Of a stretch of 64,000 bases of DNA, positions 1 through 8,149 are shown one piece after another. The DNA lies in the NCBI RefSeq assembly GCF_009604375.1, contig NZ_WEGH01000002.1, positions 1,512,073 to 1,576,072 of the forward strand. Reading direction: 5' to 3'. The notes below the pieces were generated by a model. That model was given only the letters and a program-made list of their open reading frames with translations, was not told where the DNA came from and did not search any database. The stretch comes from Actinomadura macrotermitis (GTDB taxonomy: Bacteria > Actinomycetota > Actinomycetes > Streptosporangiales > Streptosporangiaceae). Within the stretch, counting starts at the first letter, position 1. Each line of letters starts with the position of its first letter. A program made the translations under genes and the position numbers.

Positions 1-105
1 ATGACGTGGGAGCAGGCCCTGGTCATGGAGGAGTTCGCCGAGCCGAACTGCTTCACCACCAAGGACTTCGCCCGCTCGGTCGACGCCATGCTCGGCCGGC
101 GATGA
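1..105 (+). CDS. 3' end of an unidentified gene (crotonase-like tail?)
   Basis: About 34 codons are visible, read in frame 1 to a TGA at 103-105. The ATG at base 1 is probably internal, because the gene is cut by the window edge. The visible end is FARSVDAMLGRR. A short helical tail closing with basic residues resembles enoyl-CoA hydratase/isomerase proteins, but the fragment is too short to prove that. It lies 49 bp before the next same-strand gene and may share its transcript. Confidence 0.4.
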   Translation: MTWEQALVMEEFAEPNCFTTKDFARSVDAMLGRR

Positions 106-154
106 GTTCGGCGGCCCGCCGGGGTCTGCACCTCCGACGAGAGGAGCGGCAACC

Positions 155-754
155 ATGGGCAAGGTCATCACCGCCGCGAGCATGTCCCTGGACGGCTACA
201 TCGCCGGCCCGGACGAGTCGGGCTTCGACCGCCTGTTCGCCTGGTACGGCAACGGCGACCAGGTCGTCGAGACCGCCCATCCGGAGCTGACCTGGCACAT
301 GACCAAGGCGAGCGCCGAGCTGCTGCGGCGCGACATCGCGGCGCTCGGCGCGTTCGTCGTCGGCCGCCGGCTGTTCGACCTCACCGGCGGCTGGGGCGGC
401 AGCCACCCCTTCGACCGCCCCGTCGTCGTGGTGTCGCACAGCGTCCCGGACGGCTGGCCGCGCCCGGACGCGCCGTTCACCTTCGTCTCCGACATCGGCG
501 CGGCCGTCGCGCGGGCCCGGGAGCTGGCCGGCGGCCGCGACGTCGGCGTGAACGGCGGCACGATCGCCCGCCAGTGCCTGGCCGCGGGCCTGCTCGACGA
601 GATCTGGGTCGCGCTCGTCCCGCTCCTGCTGGGCGGCGGCACGCCCTTCTTCGACCACGTCGCGAACGCCCCGGTCGACCTGGACGGCCCCTTCGAGATC
701 GTGCCGGACCAGGGCGTCACCCACCTGAGGTACCGCGTCACCGCCCGGCCGTAG
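155..754 (+). CDS. Dihydrofolate reductase family protein (RibD C-terminal domain)
   Basis: A 199-residue protein with the whole RibD-C/DHFR fold. It opens with a strand and the family signature MSLDGYIAGP (10-19), carries VNGGTIARQ (132-140, NADPH-side glycine motif), and then LLLGGGTPFF (157-166). Members are predicted NADPH-dependent reductases; most, like YyaP/YwjB types, have no known substrate. An AGGAG-type RBS lies about 9 bp before the ATG. Its 3' end overlaps the convergent AraC gene by 17 bp. Two relatives occur at 27788 and 54238, too divergent to be recent copies. Cytosolic; substrate unknown. Confidence 0.9.
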   Translation: MGKVITAASMSLDGYIAGPDESGFDRLFAWYGNGDQVVETAHPELTWHMTKASAELLRRDIAALGAFVVGRRLFDLTGGWGGSHPFDRPVVVVSHSVPDGWPRPDAPFTFVSDIGAAVARARELAGGRDVGVNGGTIARQCLAAGLLDEIWVALVPLLLGGGTPFFDHVANAPVDLDGPFEIVPDQGVTHLRYRVTARP

Positions 755-1670
755 CCGCCTCGGCGGGGCGGCGGTAGCGGCCCGGGGGAGTGCCGTACGC
801 GCGCTTGAACGCCTTGGCGAACGCGAACTCCGAGGCGTAGCCGACGCGCCTCGCCACGACGGCGATGGGGTCGTCGGTCTCGCGGAGCAGCCGCCCGGCC
901 GTGGTCATCCGCCACCGCGTCAGGTAGGTCAGCGGCGGCTCGCCGACCAGCGCGGTGAACCGCTGCGCGAACACCGAGCGCGACAGGCCGCCGCGCGCGG
1001 CGAGCTCCTCCACCGTCCAGGGGCGGTCCGGCTCGTCGTGGACGCACTGCAGGGCGCGGCCGACCGCCGGGTCGGCCAGCGCCCGCGCCCAGCCCGCGGC
1101 GGGCGCCTGCTCGTCCGCCCAGGCGCGCAGGATGTACAGCAGCATCCCGTCGATGAGGGCGGGGACGATCCCGTCGCCGCCGGGGCGCTCGCGGTCGAGC
1201 TCGGCGGAGAGCAGGGCCACCAGGCCGGTCAGCTCGGGGTGCCGGCCGGGCCGGGCCGGCAGGTGGACGATTTCCGGCAGCGCGTTCAGCAGCGGGTGCG
1301 GGCGGGCGCGGTCGAGCTGGTAGGCGCCGCAGAGCAGCACCGAGCGCGCGCCGGGGCCGTCGATGCGGAACCGCCCGATCGGCGACGACGGCGCGGACCG
1401 GCTGGGCGCGAAGGGCGTCAGCGGGGTGGCCGGGGCGTCGGCGAGGGCGTGGGCGCTGCCCGTCCGCAGCAGGACGATGTCGCCCGGCCCGAGCGCCAGC
1501 GGCTCGCCCGGCGCTTCGGGCAGCAGCCAGCAGGTGCCCTGGAGCACGACGTGGAAGGCGCTGCCGGTGATCGCCGGGAAGTCCAGCCCCCACGGCGCCC
1601 GCGCCACGGTGCGCGCCGCGCGGGGCCGGCCGGTGCGCATGGCGGCGAGCACGTCGGAGAGCACGTCCAT
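738..1670 (-). CDS. AraC-family regulator with N-terminal cupin domain
   Basis: About 310 residues from the ATG at 1670, whose product opens MDVLSDVLAAMRTGRP, the usual opening of cupin-type AraC regulators. An in-frame ATG at 1739 would add 23 unusual residues and eat into the intergenic region. The N-terminal half is an AraC-type cupin (GSAFHVVLQGTCWL, then PGDIVLL). The C-terminal ~100 residues hold two helix-turn-helix units, with ELAARGGLSRSVFAQRF and VARRVGYASEFAFAKAFK. It is divergent from the NmrA-like gene at 1799 and is its most likely target. The inducer is unknown. Codon use matches its neighbours. Confidence 0.92.
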   Translation of the reverse strand: MDVLSDVLAAMRTGRPRAARTVARAPWGLDFPAITGSAFHVVLQGTCWLLPEAPGEPLALGPGDIVLLRTGSAHALADAPATPLTPFAPSRSAPSSPIGRFRIDGPGARSVLLCGAYQLDRARPHPLLNALPEIVHLPARPGRHPELTGLVALLSAELDRERPGGDGIVPALIDGMLLYILRAWADEQAPAAGWARALADPAVGRALQCVHDEPDRPWTVEELAARGGLSRSVFAQRFTALVGEPPLTYLTRWRMTTAGRLLRETDDPIAVVARRVGYASEFAFAKAFKRAYGTPPGRYRRPAEAATAGR

Positions 1671-1693
1671 GGCCCAGATCCTATATCCGCACA

Positions 1694-1706
1694 CCTGGAT
1701 ACCAGG
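1694..1706. promoter_or_regulatory. Palindrome in the araC/nmrA-like divergent promoter
   Basis: CCTGG, ATA, CCAGG form a perfect inverted repeat in the 128 bp between the two divergent start codons. A TAGGTT box at 1761-1766 could be the -10 of the rightward gene. AraC proteins often bind direct repeats, so this may instead be a site for another factor. Confidence 0.3.
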
Positions 1707-1798
1707 ACGATCAGACATGGAATGCGGACGATCTGCCATTCATCATCCTCCGCGCCCTGCCTAGGTTGATCACGTACCGACCGAACCGGAGGAGAACG

Positions 1799-2629
1799 AT
1801 GAACACCGTGGTGATCGGAGCGACCGGCAAGACCGGGCGGCCCGTCGTGGAGGCCCTGGCAGCGCGCGGCGTGCGGGCCCGCGCGGCGAGCCGCCACCCG
1901 GCCGGCCCGGACGGGGTCCGTTTCGACTGGGCGGACCGCGCCACCTGGGAGCCCGCGCTGCGCGGCGCGGAGGCCCTGTACCTGGTCGGCCCCTACGCCC
2001 TGCCGGACGGCGCCGGGCTGCCCGGCGAGCTGCTGGCCGCCGCGCCGGGGGTGCGCCGGGTCGTCCTGCTCTCGGCGCTCGGCGCCGATGTGGCCGGGGA
2101 CGAGCTGCTGATGGCGGGCTGGGAGGCGGACGTGCGCGCCTCGGGCCGGGAGTGGACCGTCCTGCGGCCGAACTGGTTCCTGCAGAACTTCGACGAGGGC
2201 GCCTTCGCCGGGCTCCTCCGCGAGACCGGCACGCTGGCGCTCCCGGCGGACGACGCCCCGGTGGCGTTCGTCGACACCCGCGACGTCGGCGAGGTGGCGG
2301 CCGCCGCGCTCACCGAGGACGGCCACGGCGGGCGGACCTACGTCCTGTCCGGCCCCGAGGCGCTGACCCACGCCGCGGTCGCCGAGTCCCTGGGCGCGGC
2401 GGCGGGGCGGGACGTCCGCTATGTCCCGATCGACGAGGAGCAGCACGCCGCGGCGCTGCGCGCGGCGGGCGCGGACGAGGGCACGGTCGCCGGGATGCGG
2501 GCCCTGTTCCGGATGGTCCGCGACGGGGTCTTCGCGCCGGTGACCGGCACCGTCGAGCAGGTCACCGGGCGCCCGCCCCGCTCCCTGAAGGCCTACGCCG
2601 AGGAGCGCGCCGCCGCCTGGCGCCCCTGA
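1799..2629 (+). CDS. NAD(P)-binding protein, NmrA / SDR-a family
   Basis: A 276-residue protein with an N-terminal Rossmann fold: VVIGATGKTGRPVVEAL (4-20) fits the NmrA-type GATGxxGxxV motif. It has no Tyr-xxx-Lys active site, so it is either a quinone/flavone reductase-like oxidoreductase or an NADP sensor. The start is set by GGAGGA six bases before the ATG at 1799; an in-frame ATG at 1766 lacks an RBS. It is divergently transcribed from the AraC gene, which probably controls it. Members are often annotated NmrA or SDR NAD(P)-binding proteins. Confidence 0.88.
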   Translation: MNTVVIGATGKTGRPVVEALAARGVRARAASRHPAGPDGVRFDWADRATWEPALRGAEALYLVGPYALPDGAGLPGELLAAAPGVRRVVLLSALGADVAGDELLMAGWEADVRASGREWTVLRPNWFLQNFDEGAFAGLLRETGTLALPADDAPVAFVDTRDVGEVAAAALTEDGHGGRTYVLSGPEALTHAAVAESLGAAAGRDVRYVPIDEEQHAAALRAAGADEGTVAGMRALFRMVRDGVFAPVTGTVEQVTGRPPRSLKAYAEERAAAWRP

Positions 2630-2663
2630 CGGGATTGGGCCTGGCGTCCCCCCGCTCCATGCT

Positions 2664-2685
2664 CTACAACTTGTAGTACTACAAG
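2664..2685. promoter_or_regulatory. Overlapping palindromic operator before the FAD monooxygenase
   Basis: CTTGTAGTACTACAAG at 2670-2685 is a perfect 16-bp palindrome. It overlaps a second one, CTACAA-C-TTGTAG (2664-2676), so CTACAA half-sites appear three times in alternating orientation. The block sits just before the RBS GGTAGGAGA. This is the architecture of a TetR- or MarR-type operator, yet no such regulator is adjacent. Confidence 0.6.
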
Positions 2686-2699
2686 AGGTAGGAGATAGC

Positions 2700-3839
2700 A
2701 TGCGCGTGATCATCGCCGGGGCGGGGATCGCCGGGCTCGCCGCCGCCCGCGGCCTGCTGGCCGCCGGGCACGAGGTGACGGTGCTGGAGGAGGCGCCCGC
2801 ACTGCGCACCGGCGGCGGCGCCGTCACCCTCTGGCACAACGGCGCGGCGGCGCTCGCCGCGCTCGGCGTGCGCGCGGACGGCCTCGGGCCGCCCCTCGGG
2901 GTGCTGCGGCTGCGCACCCCCGCCGGCGCCCGCGGCGCGGACATGGACGCCGGCCGCCTGTCGGCCCGGCTCGGCGTGGTGGCCCGGGGCGTCCGCCGCT
3001 CCCGGCTGCTCACCGCCCTGGCCGCGGACCTGCCGCCCGGCACCGTGGAGTTCGGCGCGCGCGTCACCGGCCTGCGCCCCCGCGGCGACGGCGTCCGCGT
3101 CGCCACCGCGGGCGGCGAGCGCACCGCGGACCTGCTCATCGGCGCCGACGGCGTCCGCTCCGCCGTCCGCGCCGCCCTGATCGGCGACGGCCCGGCCCGC
3201 CCCACCGGCCTGGCGTCGTGGCTGTGCCTGCGGCCCGCCCCCTTCGACCCCGGCGCCGACGGCCTGCAGATGCTCGCCCCCGACGGCGACTGCGGCTTCA
3301 TCGGCGCGGGCGACGGCCTCCTGCAGTGGTGGTTCGACACCCCCTGGCCCGCCCCCGCCGGCAAGCCCCTCGACCTGCTGCGCCGCCGCTACGGGCACTG
3401 GGCCGCGCCCGTCCCGCAGATGCTCGACACCCTGACCGACGAGGACCTGGAGCCGTTCGCGCACACCCGGCACCGCGTCCCCCGCGTCTGGGGCCGGGGG
3501 CCGTGCTTCCTGGTCGGCGACGCCGCGCACGCGATGCCGCCGAGCTTCGCGCAGGGCATGAACCAGGCGCTGGAGGACGTCGCGGTCCTGCTGCGCCACC
3601 TGGCCCGCGACCCGCGGACGGCGCTGCGGGCCTACAGCCGCGACCGCCGGCGCCGCGCCGCGGCGGCGTCCCTCGTCGCGACGCGCTTCGTCTCCCAGAC
3701 CGCGCCGGGGAACCTGCACCTGGGCGCGCCCGTCCTGCGCTCGATGTCCCTGGCCCCGGACCTGGTGACGACGGCCGCCTACGGCCTGCTCATCCGCGCG
3801 GTGAGCAACCACCTGGCCGTCACTGCTGGACGATCATGA
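2700..3839 (+). CDS. FAD-dependent monooxygenase (PHBH-like, class A)
   Basis: 379 residues with the three fingerprints of class A flavin monooxygenases: GAGIAG (7-12) for the FAD ADP moiety, the DG motif LLIGADGVRS (146-154), and the GD motif CFLVGDAAHAMPP (269-281) that binds the FAD ribityl chain. Such enzymes use NAD(P)H and O2 to hydroxylate aromatic or polyketide-like substrates, or inactivate drugs. The RBS AGGAGA lies 5 bp before the ATG. Its 3' end overlaps the convergent DUF1963 gene by 20 bp. The upstream palindrome implies repression by a dedicated factor. Substrate unknown. Confidence 0.92.
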   Translation: MRVIIAGAGIAGLAAARGLLAAGHEVTVLEEAPALRTGGGAVTLWHNGAAALAALGVRADGLGPPLGVLRLRTPAGARGADMDAGRLSARLGVVARGVRRSRLLTALAADLPPGTVEFGARVTGLRPRGDGVRVATAGGERTADLLIGADGVRSAVRAALIGDGPARPTGLASWLCLRPAPFDPGADGLQMLAPDGDCGFIGAGDGLLQWWFDTPWPAPAGKPLDLLRRRYGHWAAPVPQMLDTLTDEDLEPFAHTRHRVPRVWGRGPCFLVGDAAHAMPPSFAQGMNQALEDVAVLLRHLARDPRTALRAYSRDRRRRAAAASLVATRFVSQTAPGNLHLGAPVLRSMSLAPDLVTTAAYGLLIRAVSNHLAVTAGRS

Positions 3840-4596
3840 GGGTGCGGGAGAGCCACGGCGCGGCCCGGTCGACCATGAAGTAGGCGTCGCCGAAGTCGCC
3901 CCACTGCCAGCTCTGCCGCTCCTGCGTGTCGATCATGCGCCCGTCGGAGGAGAGCTGGAGCAGGCACCACCAGTCGCCCTCCCAGCCCTCGCGCCGGGCC
4001 TCCAGGGCCGGGTCGTCGTGGACGGGCTGGACATGGCCGCCGACCTGGTGGTGCGGAGCGCCGTCGACCTTGTAGCGGTCGCCCCACTCGTCCAGCAGCT
4101 CGTACAGGCCGTCGCGCTCGTGCAGGTGCTCCATCCGCTCGTCCCAATAGGAGGGCAGTGTCAGCATGGGGGAGAAGCGGACGGGCTGCGGCAGGTAGGC
4201 GGTCGCCTGCGCGGGCGCCTCGACGACCTGTCCGGCGCCCGCCGCCAGGACGGCCCCCGCCTCGTCCAGGTCCGGATACGGGTACTCCCGGTACTCCTCG
4301 TAGGGCAGGTCCGGGTCGTAGTGGAAGAAGTTCAGCAGCCCCTCGCCGGGCAGCCCGAGCTCCGCCACGTCCAGCACGGCGAGCAGGGTGAGCGGCAGCC
4401 CACTGGCGTGCGGCCACGTCGTCCCCTCGGGCAGGACGGCCCCGCCCCCGAACCGGGACCGCCCGGCCTCCGCCGCGTCGCAGAAGTCGATCCGCAGAGC
4501 GGGCTCGGCCATCGCGAGCACCTCGGCGGCCGTCGCGGGATCGAGCCGCGCCGCGCACGCCTCAGCCAGCTTGTCGCGTTCCACACCGATCGTCAT
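3820..4596 (-). CDS. DUF1963 (YwqG-like) protein
   Basis: 258 residues matching the DUF1963 pattern: an N-terminal helical segment; SRFGGGAVLPEGTTWP, the usual GG.P.lp....WP signature; then LLAVLDVAEL and LLNFFHYDPD; and a C-terminal strand-rich half with WWCLLQLSSDG, GDFGDAYFMV. The family is cytosolic and has no known biochemical role. It lies downstream of the P450-like gene on the same strand with a 35-bp overlap, so the two are probably co-transcribed and translationally coupled. No good RBS is visible before the ATG, which fits coupling. Confidence 0.88.
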   Translation of the reverse strand: MTIGVERDKLAEACAARLDPATAAEVLAMAEPALRIDFCDAAEAGRSRFGGGAVLPEGTTWPHASGLPLTLLAVLDVAELGLPGEGLLNFFHYDPDLPYEEYREYPYPDLDEAGAVLAAGAGQVVEAPAQATAYLPQPVRFSPMLTLPSYWDERMEHLHERDGLYELLDEWGDRYKVDGAPHHQVGGHVQPVHDDPALEARREGWEGDWWCLLQLSSDGRMIDTQERQSWQWGDFGDAYFMVDRAAPWLSRTLMIVQQ

Positions 4597-5398
4597 GACC
4601 GCCCACGATATTGCGCCCGCGCCCCTGAGCGATCACCAGTCGGGCGGGGACCCGCAGGGGGCCATCGGGGCCGTAGGCGACGTCGAGGACGGGGCGGTCC
4701 GCGAGGGCTTCGGCGGCTCCGGCCGCCAGGGCCAGGGCGATCTCCTCGCCCGGGCAGGGGCGCCGGCCCGCGCCGAACGGCAGGCCCGCCGCCGCCAGGT
4801 CCAGCACGACGCGCGTGCCGTCCGGGGTGAGCCGGGCGGTGGCCCGGACCGGCGGGTCCAGCCGGAGCGCCTCCTCCGGCGTCGTGCGCAGGACGAGGCA
4901 GGCGGCGATCAGGCCGGCGGTCGCCTCGCACGCCTGGACGAGCAGGCAGCCGAGCGTGGCCGTCCGGGCGCCGAGCAGGCGTTCCAGTTCCGGTACGGCG
5001 TCGTCGGCCGCTGCGGTGGCGGCGGGAGGCGCGCCCGGCGGGTAGGCGGGCGCGATCACCGCGACCAGCCCGGCGACCTCGGCGCTCCGCCCGGCGGGCA
5101 CGCCGAGCGCCTCGGCCAGCACCGCGACCGGCACCGTGCGCAGCGCGGGCATGAGGTCGGTGTGGCCGGGCGCCGCCGCCAGCCGCGCGCGGACGGCCGC
5201 GCGCAGCGCCCCGGTGTCGACGGGCCGCAGCGCCCGCACCGCCTCGTCCCGCCGCGCCGCGTGCCGGTCGCCGTTGCTGAACCGGCTGACCGAGCGGCGG
5301 AACTGCGCCATCGGTCCGCCGCCGTCCGGTTCGGGGACCGTCAGCCGTGCATCGGACAGGGCCGCGAGCACTTCGGTGCGAACAGGCGATTGCGTCAT
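4562..5398 (-). CDS. Compact cytochrome P450-like protein
   Basis: 278 residues against the usual ~400. The thiolate-ligand loop FGAGRRPCPG is intact (208-217, Cys215) and an ExxR helix (E176-R179) is followed by DPPVRATAR, as in bacterial P450s. ExxR and Cys are only about 36 residues apart, roughly half the usual distance, so the meander region is shortened. The N-terminal beta-rich lobe is also mostly missing. The I-helix may be ACEATAGLIA (156-165). Haem binding is plausible, but redox activity is uncertain. A TAGCGT box 7 bp before the ATG suggests a leaderless transcript. It is followed by the overlapping DUF1963 gene. Confidence 0.75.
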   Translation of the reverse strand: MTQSPVRTEVLAALSDARLTVPEPDGGGPMAQFRRSVSRFSNGDRHAARRDEAVRALRPVDTGALRAAVRARLAAAPGHTDLMPALRTVPVAVLAEALGVPAGRSAEVAGLVAVIAPAYPPGAPPAATAAADDAVPELERLLGARTATLGCLLVQACEATAGLIAACLVLRTTPEEALRLDPPVRATARLTPDGTRVVLDLAAAGLPFGAGRRPCPGEEIALALAAGAAEALADRPVLDVAYGPDGPLRVPARLVIAQGRGRNIVGGHDDRCGTRQAG

Positions 5399-5442
5399 GG
5401 CTTCGACGCTAGGGCGATGTCACTTCCATGCCCGGCGAAGTG

Positions 5443-6009
5443 TCACTGGGCCGGCTCCCAGGTGAGGCGGCCCGCGTCGATGTCGTCGATGACCGAGCGC
5501 AGCCACCGCTCCTCGGCGTCCCGGACGACCCGCAGGTACTCCGACTCCAGCAGGGAGACGCGGGGCAGGTCGCCGGCGGGCGGGACGTCCGGCTCCGTCC
5601 GGGTGCGGGCGAGGTGGTCCGCGCGGCGTTCCAGGGCGGCGCGGGCCTCGGCCGGCGAGATCATCAGCAGCAGCGACAGCGCGGCGGGGAACTCGGGGAA
5701 CTCCTGTTTCGGCTCGGCCAGCATCCGGTCGAGCCAGTCGCGGGCGGTGCGCCGGCCCTCGGCGGTGAGCTCGTAGACCGTCCGCTCGGGATAGGCCTGG
5801 TCGCGCTCGGTCTCGCGGACCCGGATCAGGCCCGCGGCGGTCAGCCGGTCGATCGTCCGGTAGAGGCCGGCGCGCTGGCCGACGTTGACGACCTGGTCCT
5901 TGCCCCACTGCTTGAGCAGCCGCTGCATGCCGTAGGGGTGCAGCGGCTTGTAGTGCAGCAGCGACAGCACGGTGAGGGCGAGCGGGGAACTGCGCGTGGG
6001 GTCGGCCAT
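5443..6009 (-). CDS. PadR-family transcriptional regulator
   Basis: About 188 residues. The N-terminal winged helix runs LALTVLSLLHYKPLHPYGMQ, followed by RAGLYRTIDRLTAAGLI and a Y-E-L-T wing; the C-terminal helical region is a PadR-type dimerisation domain. I chose the ATG at 6009: a TAGTCT box at 6021-6016 lies 6 bp upstream, so the message is probably leaderless. A GTG at 6015 is the alternative. It is divergent from the FAD monooxygenase at 6096, with a perfect palindrome between them. The simplest model is a ligand-released repressor of that enzyme and of itself. Confidence 0.93.
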   Translation of the reverse strand: MADPTRSSPLALTVLSLLHYKPLHPYGMQRLLKQWGKDQVVNVGQRAGLYRTIDRLTAAGLIRVRETERDQAYPERTVYELTAEGRRTARDWLDRMLAEPKQEFPEFPAALSLLLMISPAEARAALERRADHLARTRTEPDVPPAGDLPRVSLLESEYLRVVRDAEERWLRSVIDDIDAGRLTWEPAQ

Positions 6010-6032
6010 GCGCACAGACTAGCCACGGAACT

Positions 6033-6057
6033 ACTAGTTGACGTGAAACTAGTTTCA
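6033..6057. promoter_or_regulatory. PadR-type operator within the monooxygenase promoter
   Basis: TGAAACTAGTTTCA (6044-6057) is a perfect 14-bp palindrome. An outer pair, ACTAGTT (6033-6039) and AACTAGT (6047-6053), overlaps it. For the rightward gene, TTGACG (6038-6043) is a good -35 and GACTAT (6062-6067) a possible -10, so the palindrome fills the spacer and binding would block RNA polymerase. Confidence 0.65.
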
Positions 6058-6095
6058 GTGTGACTATGAAGTTATCGACACCGATGGGAGCGGAC

Positions 6096-7274
6096 ATGAG
6101 CGCAGCACCTACCAGCACGGTGAAAACGGCCCTGGTCATCGGCGGCGGCATCGCCGGCCCCGTGACGGCACTGGCCCTGGCGAAGGCGGGCATCGCCGCG
6201 ACCGTGTACGAGCGCCACGCCGAGGCGGCCGGCGGCGTCGGCGCGATGCTCAGCATCGCGCCGAACGGCATCGCCGCCCTCGGCGTCATCGGCGCCGACA
6301 AGGCCGTCGAGGCGGTCGGCCAGCCGGTGCCCGGCGTGGTGATGGCGGACGCGACCGGCCGCCGGCTGGCCGACTTCCACGGCTTCCCCGGCCTGCCCGC
6401 CACCCGCGCCATGGCGCGCGCCGACCTGTTCCGCGCGCTGGCCGGCCACGCGGTCGCCGAAGGCGTCCCGATCGAGTACGGCAAGCGGTTCACCGGTGCC
6501 GAGGAGACCCCCGGCGGCGTCACCGCGCACTTCGCGGACGGCTCCACCGCCTCCGCCGACATCCTCGTCGGCGCGGACGGCATCCGCTCGACCGTCCGCG
6601 CCCTCATCGACCCGGACGCGCCCGCCCCCGCCTACGGCGGCGTGCTGAGCTTCGGCGGCATCGTCCCCGGCGACGGGGTGCCGGCCGAGGAGGGGATGAT
6701 GCACTTCGCGTTCGGCCGCGCCTTCATGGGCCACTGGGCGCTGCCCGACGGCCGGATCGTCTGGTTCGGCAGCCTGCCCGCCGAGTCCCCGCTGACGGCC
6801 GCGCAGGTCCGCGCCGTTCCCGCCGCCGACTGGCTCGCGCGGCTGCGCGGCCTGTACGCCGGGCACGTGCCGGGCGAGGAGCTGCTCGCCCGCACCCGTC
6901 CCGAGGACCTGATGGCGGTCGGCCCGATGGAGGCGATGCCGGACGTCCCGCGCTGGCACCGCGGCCGGATGGTGCTGGTCGGGGACGCGGTGCACGCCCC
7001 CTCGTCCAGCTCCGGGCAGGGCGCGTCCCTGGCGATCGAGAGCGCCGTGGAGCTGGCCCGCTGCCTGCGCGACCTGCCGGCCGCCGGGGCGGCCTTCGCC
7101 GCCTACGAGCGGCTGCGCCGCCCCCGCGTCGCGATGATCGCCGGGGACGCGGCCGCCAAGAACAAGGCCAAGGCCGGCCAGTCCGGCGGCAAGCCCGCGA
7201 TGCCCGCCCCGGAGCAGATGTTCGCGCCCGTCCACCGGTACCGCATCGACTGGGAGCAGGCCGTCACGGCGTGA
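6096..7274 (+). CDS. FAD-dependent monooxygenase (class A)
   Basis: About 392 residues. The flavin-binding signatures are GGGIAG (16-21), then ILVGADGIRS and MVLVGDAVHAPSSSSGQG, the last being the GD motif. The start at 6096 is chosen because GGGAG lies 5 bp upstream; a GTG at 6060 falls inside the promoter spacer. The protein differs from the monooxygenase at 2700 in its central substrate region, so they are not recent duplicates. It is divergent from and probably repressed by PadR. The likely reaction is NAD(P)H/O2-dependent hydroxylation of an aromatic or drug-like compound; substrate unknown. Confidence 0.92.
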   Translation: MSAAPTSTVKTALVIGGGIAGPVTALALAKAGIAATVYERHAEAAGGVGAMLSIAPNGIAALGVIGADKAVEAVGQPVPGVVMADATGRRLADFHGFPGLPATRAMARADLFRALAGHAVAEGVPIEYGKRFTGAEETPGGVTAHFADGSTASADILVGADGIRSTVRALIDPDAPAPAYGGVLSFGGIVPGDGVPAEEGMMHFAFGRAFMGHWALPDGRIVWFGSLPAESPLTAAQVRAVPAADWLARLRGLYAGHVPGEELLARTRPEDLMAVGPMEAMPDVPRWHRGRMVLVGDAVHAPSSSSGQGASLAIESAVELARCLRDLPAAGAAFAAYERLRRPRVAMIAGDAAAKNKAKAGQSGGKPAMPAPEQMFAPVHRYRIDWEQAVTA

Positions 7275-7278
7275 CGGC

Positions 7279-8085
7279 TCAGGCGGCCGGCTCCCACTCG
7301 TACATCTCCAGCGTGCAGCACTTGGGCCCGCCGCCGCCCTGCTGCAGCTCGGGCAGGTCGACCGGGACGGGCTCGAAGCCGCGCCGCTCGATCTCCGCCG
7401 CCAGGTGCCGCGCCGACCCGTGCATGACCACGTGCCGCCCGTCGGAGAAGGCGTTCAGGCCGAGCTCGTCCGCGTCGTGGTCGTCGGCGATGATCGCGTC
7501 GGGGAAGTACCGCTCCAGCAGGCGCCGGCTGTCGGCGGAGAACGCCTCGGGGTAGTAGGCGATGGTGTTCCCGTCCAGGACGCACAGCGCCGTGTCCAGG
7601 TGGTAGAACTTCGCGTGCACCAGCTGCAGGCCGAGGACGGGCCGCCCGAGGAACTGCCCGGCCTCGAAGTGGGCCGCGGCGTCGGTGCGGAACCCGGTGC
7701 CCGCCAGCAGGAACCGGTCGGTGAGCAGGAAATCGCCCTCGCCCTCGCTGGTCGCCTCGGAGACCCGCACCCGGTAGCCCGCGTCCTGGAACCACGCCGC
7801 GTGCGCCGGCCCCTCCCCGGCGCGCTCCTCGCTGTGCGGCCGGGCGACGAACGCGCGCCGCCCGACCACGACCGCGCCGTTGGCGGCGAACACCATCTGG
7901 GTGAGGCCCGGGAGCGGCTCGATCAGCTCGACCTCGTGCCCGAGCCGCTCGTAGACGCCGCGCAGCTCCGTCCACTCGCGCAGCGCGGCGTCGCGGTCGG
8001 TCGTGGGGTTCTCGGGCGTCCAGGGGTTGTCGTCGGTGATCTCGTAGTGGCGCGGCGCGCACATCAGCAGCCGGCGCTTGCCCAT
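7279..8085 (-). CDS. Dimethylargininase (DDAH) / amidinotransferase-fold hydrolase
   Basis: 268 residues with the pentein fold of DDAH and arginine deiminase. Candidate catalytic residues are the acidic cluster EGEGD (114-118), His162 in YHLD, and the C-terminal nucleophile in GGGGPKCCTLE (Cys256 or 257). The family hydrolyses methylated arginines to citrulline plus an amine, or related guanidino substrates. The start at 8085 has AAAGGGAA about 5 bp upstream; an in-frame ATG at 8118 has none. It is third in a leftward set after two membrane genes (64-bp gap). Cytosolic; no signal peptide. Confidence 0.9.
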   Translation of the reverse strand: MGKRRLLMCAPRHYEITDDNPWTPENPTTDRDAALREWTELRGVYERLGHEVELIEPLPGLTQMVFAANGAVVVGRRAFVARPHSEERAGEGPAHAAWFQDAGYRVRVSEATSEGEGDFLLTDRFLLAGTGFRTDAAAHFEAGQFLGRPVLGLQLVHAKFYHLDTALCVLDGNTIAYYPEAFSADSRRLLERYFPDAIIADDHDADELGLNAFSDGRHVVMHGSARHLAAEIERRGFEPVPVDLPELQQGGGGPKCCTLEMYEWEPAA

Positions 8086-8149
8086 GATGTTCCCTTTCGT
8101 TGCCTTTGCGCCCTGCATCTGCCCGGGGCGCCCCAGGGAAAACGGCGCG

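Noticed and set aside
196..1593. Long reverse-strand frame of 465 codons over the DHFR and AraC genes
   Set aside because: It overlaps two well-supported genes and its product is Arg/Pro-rich with no motif; long antisense frames are expected at this GC content.
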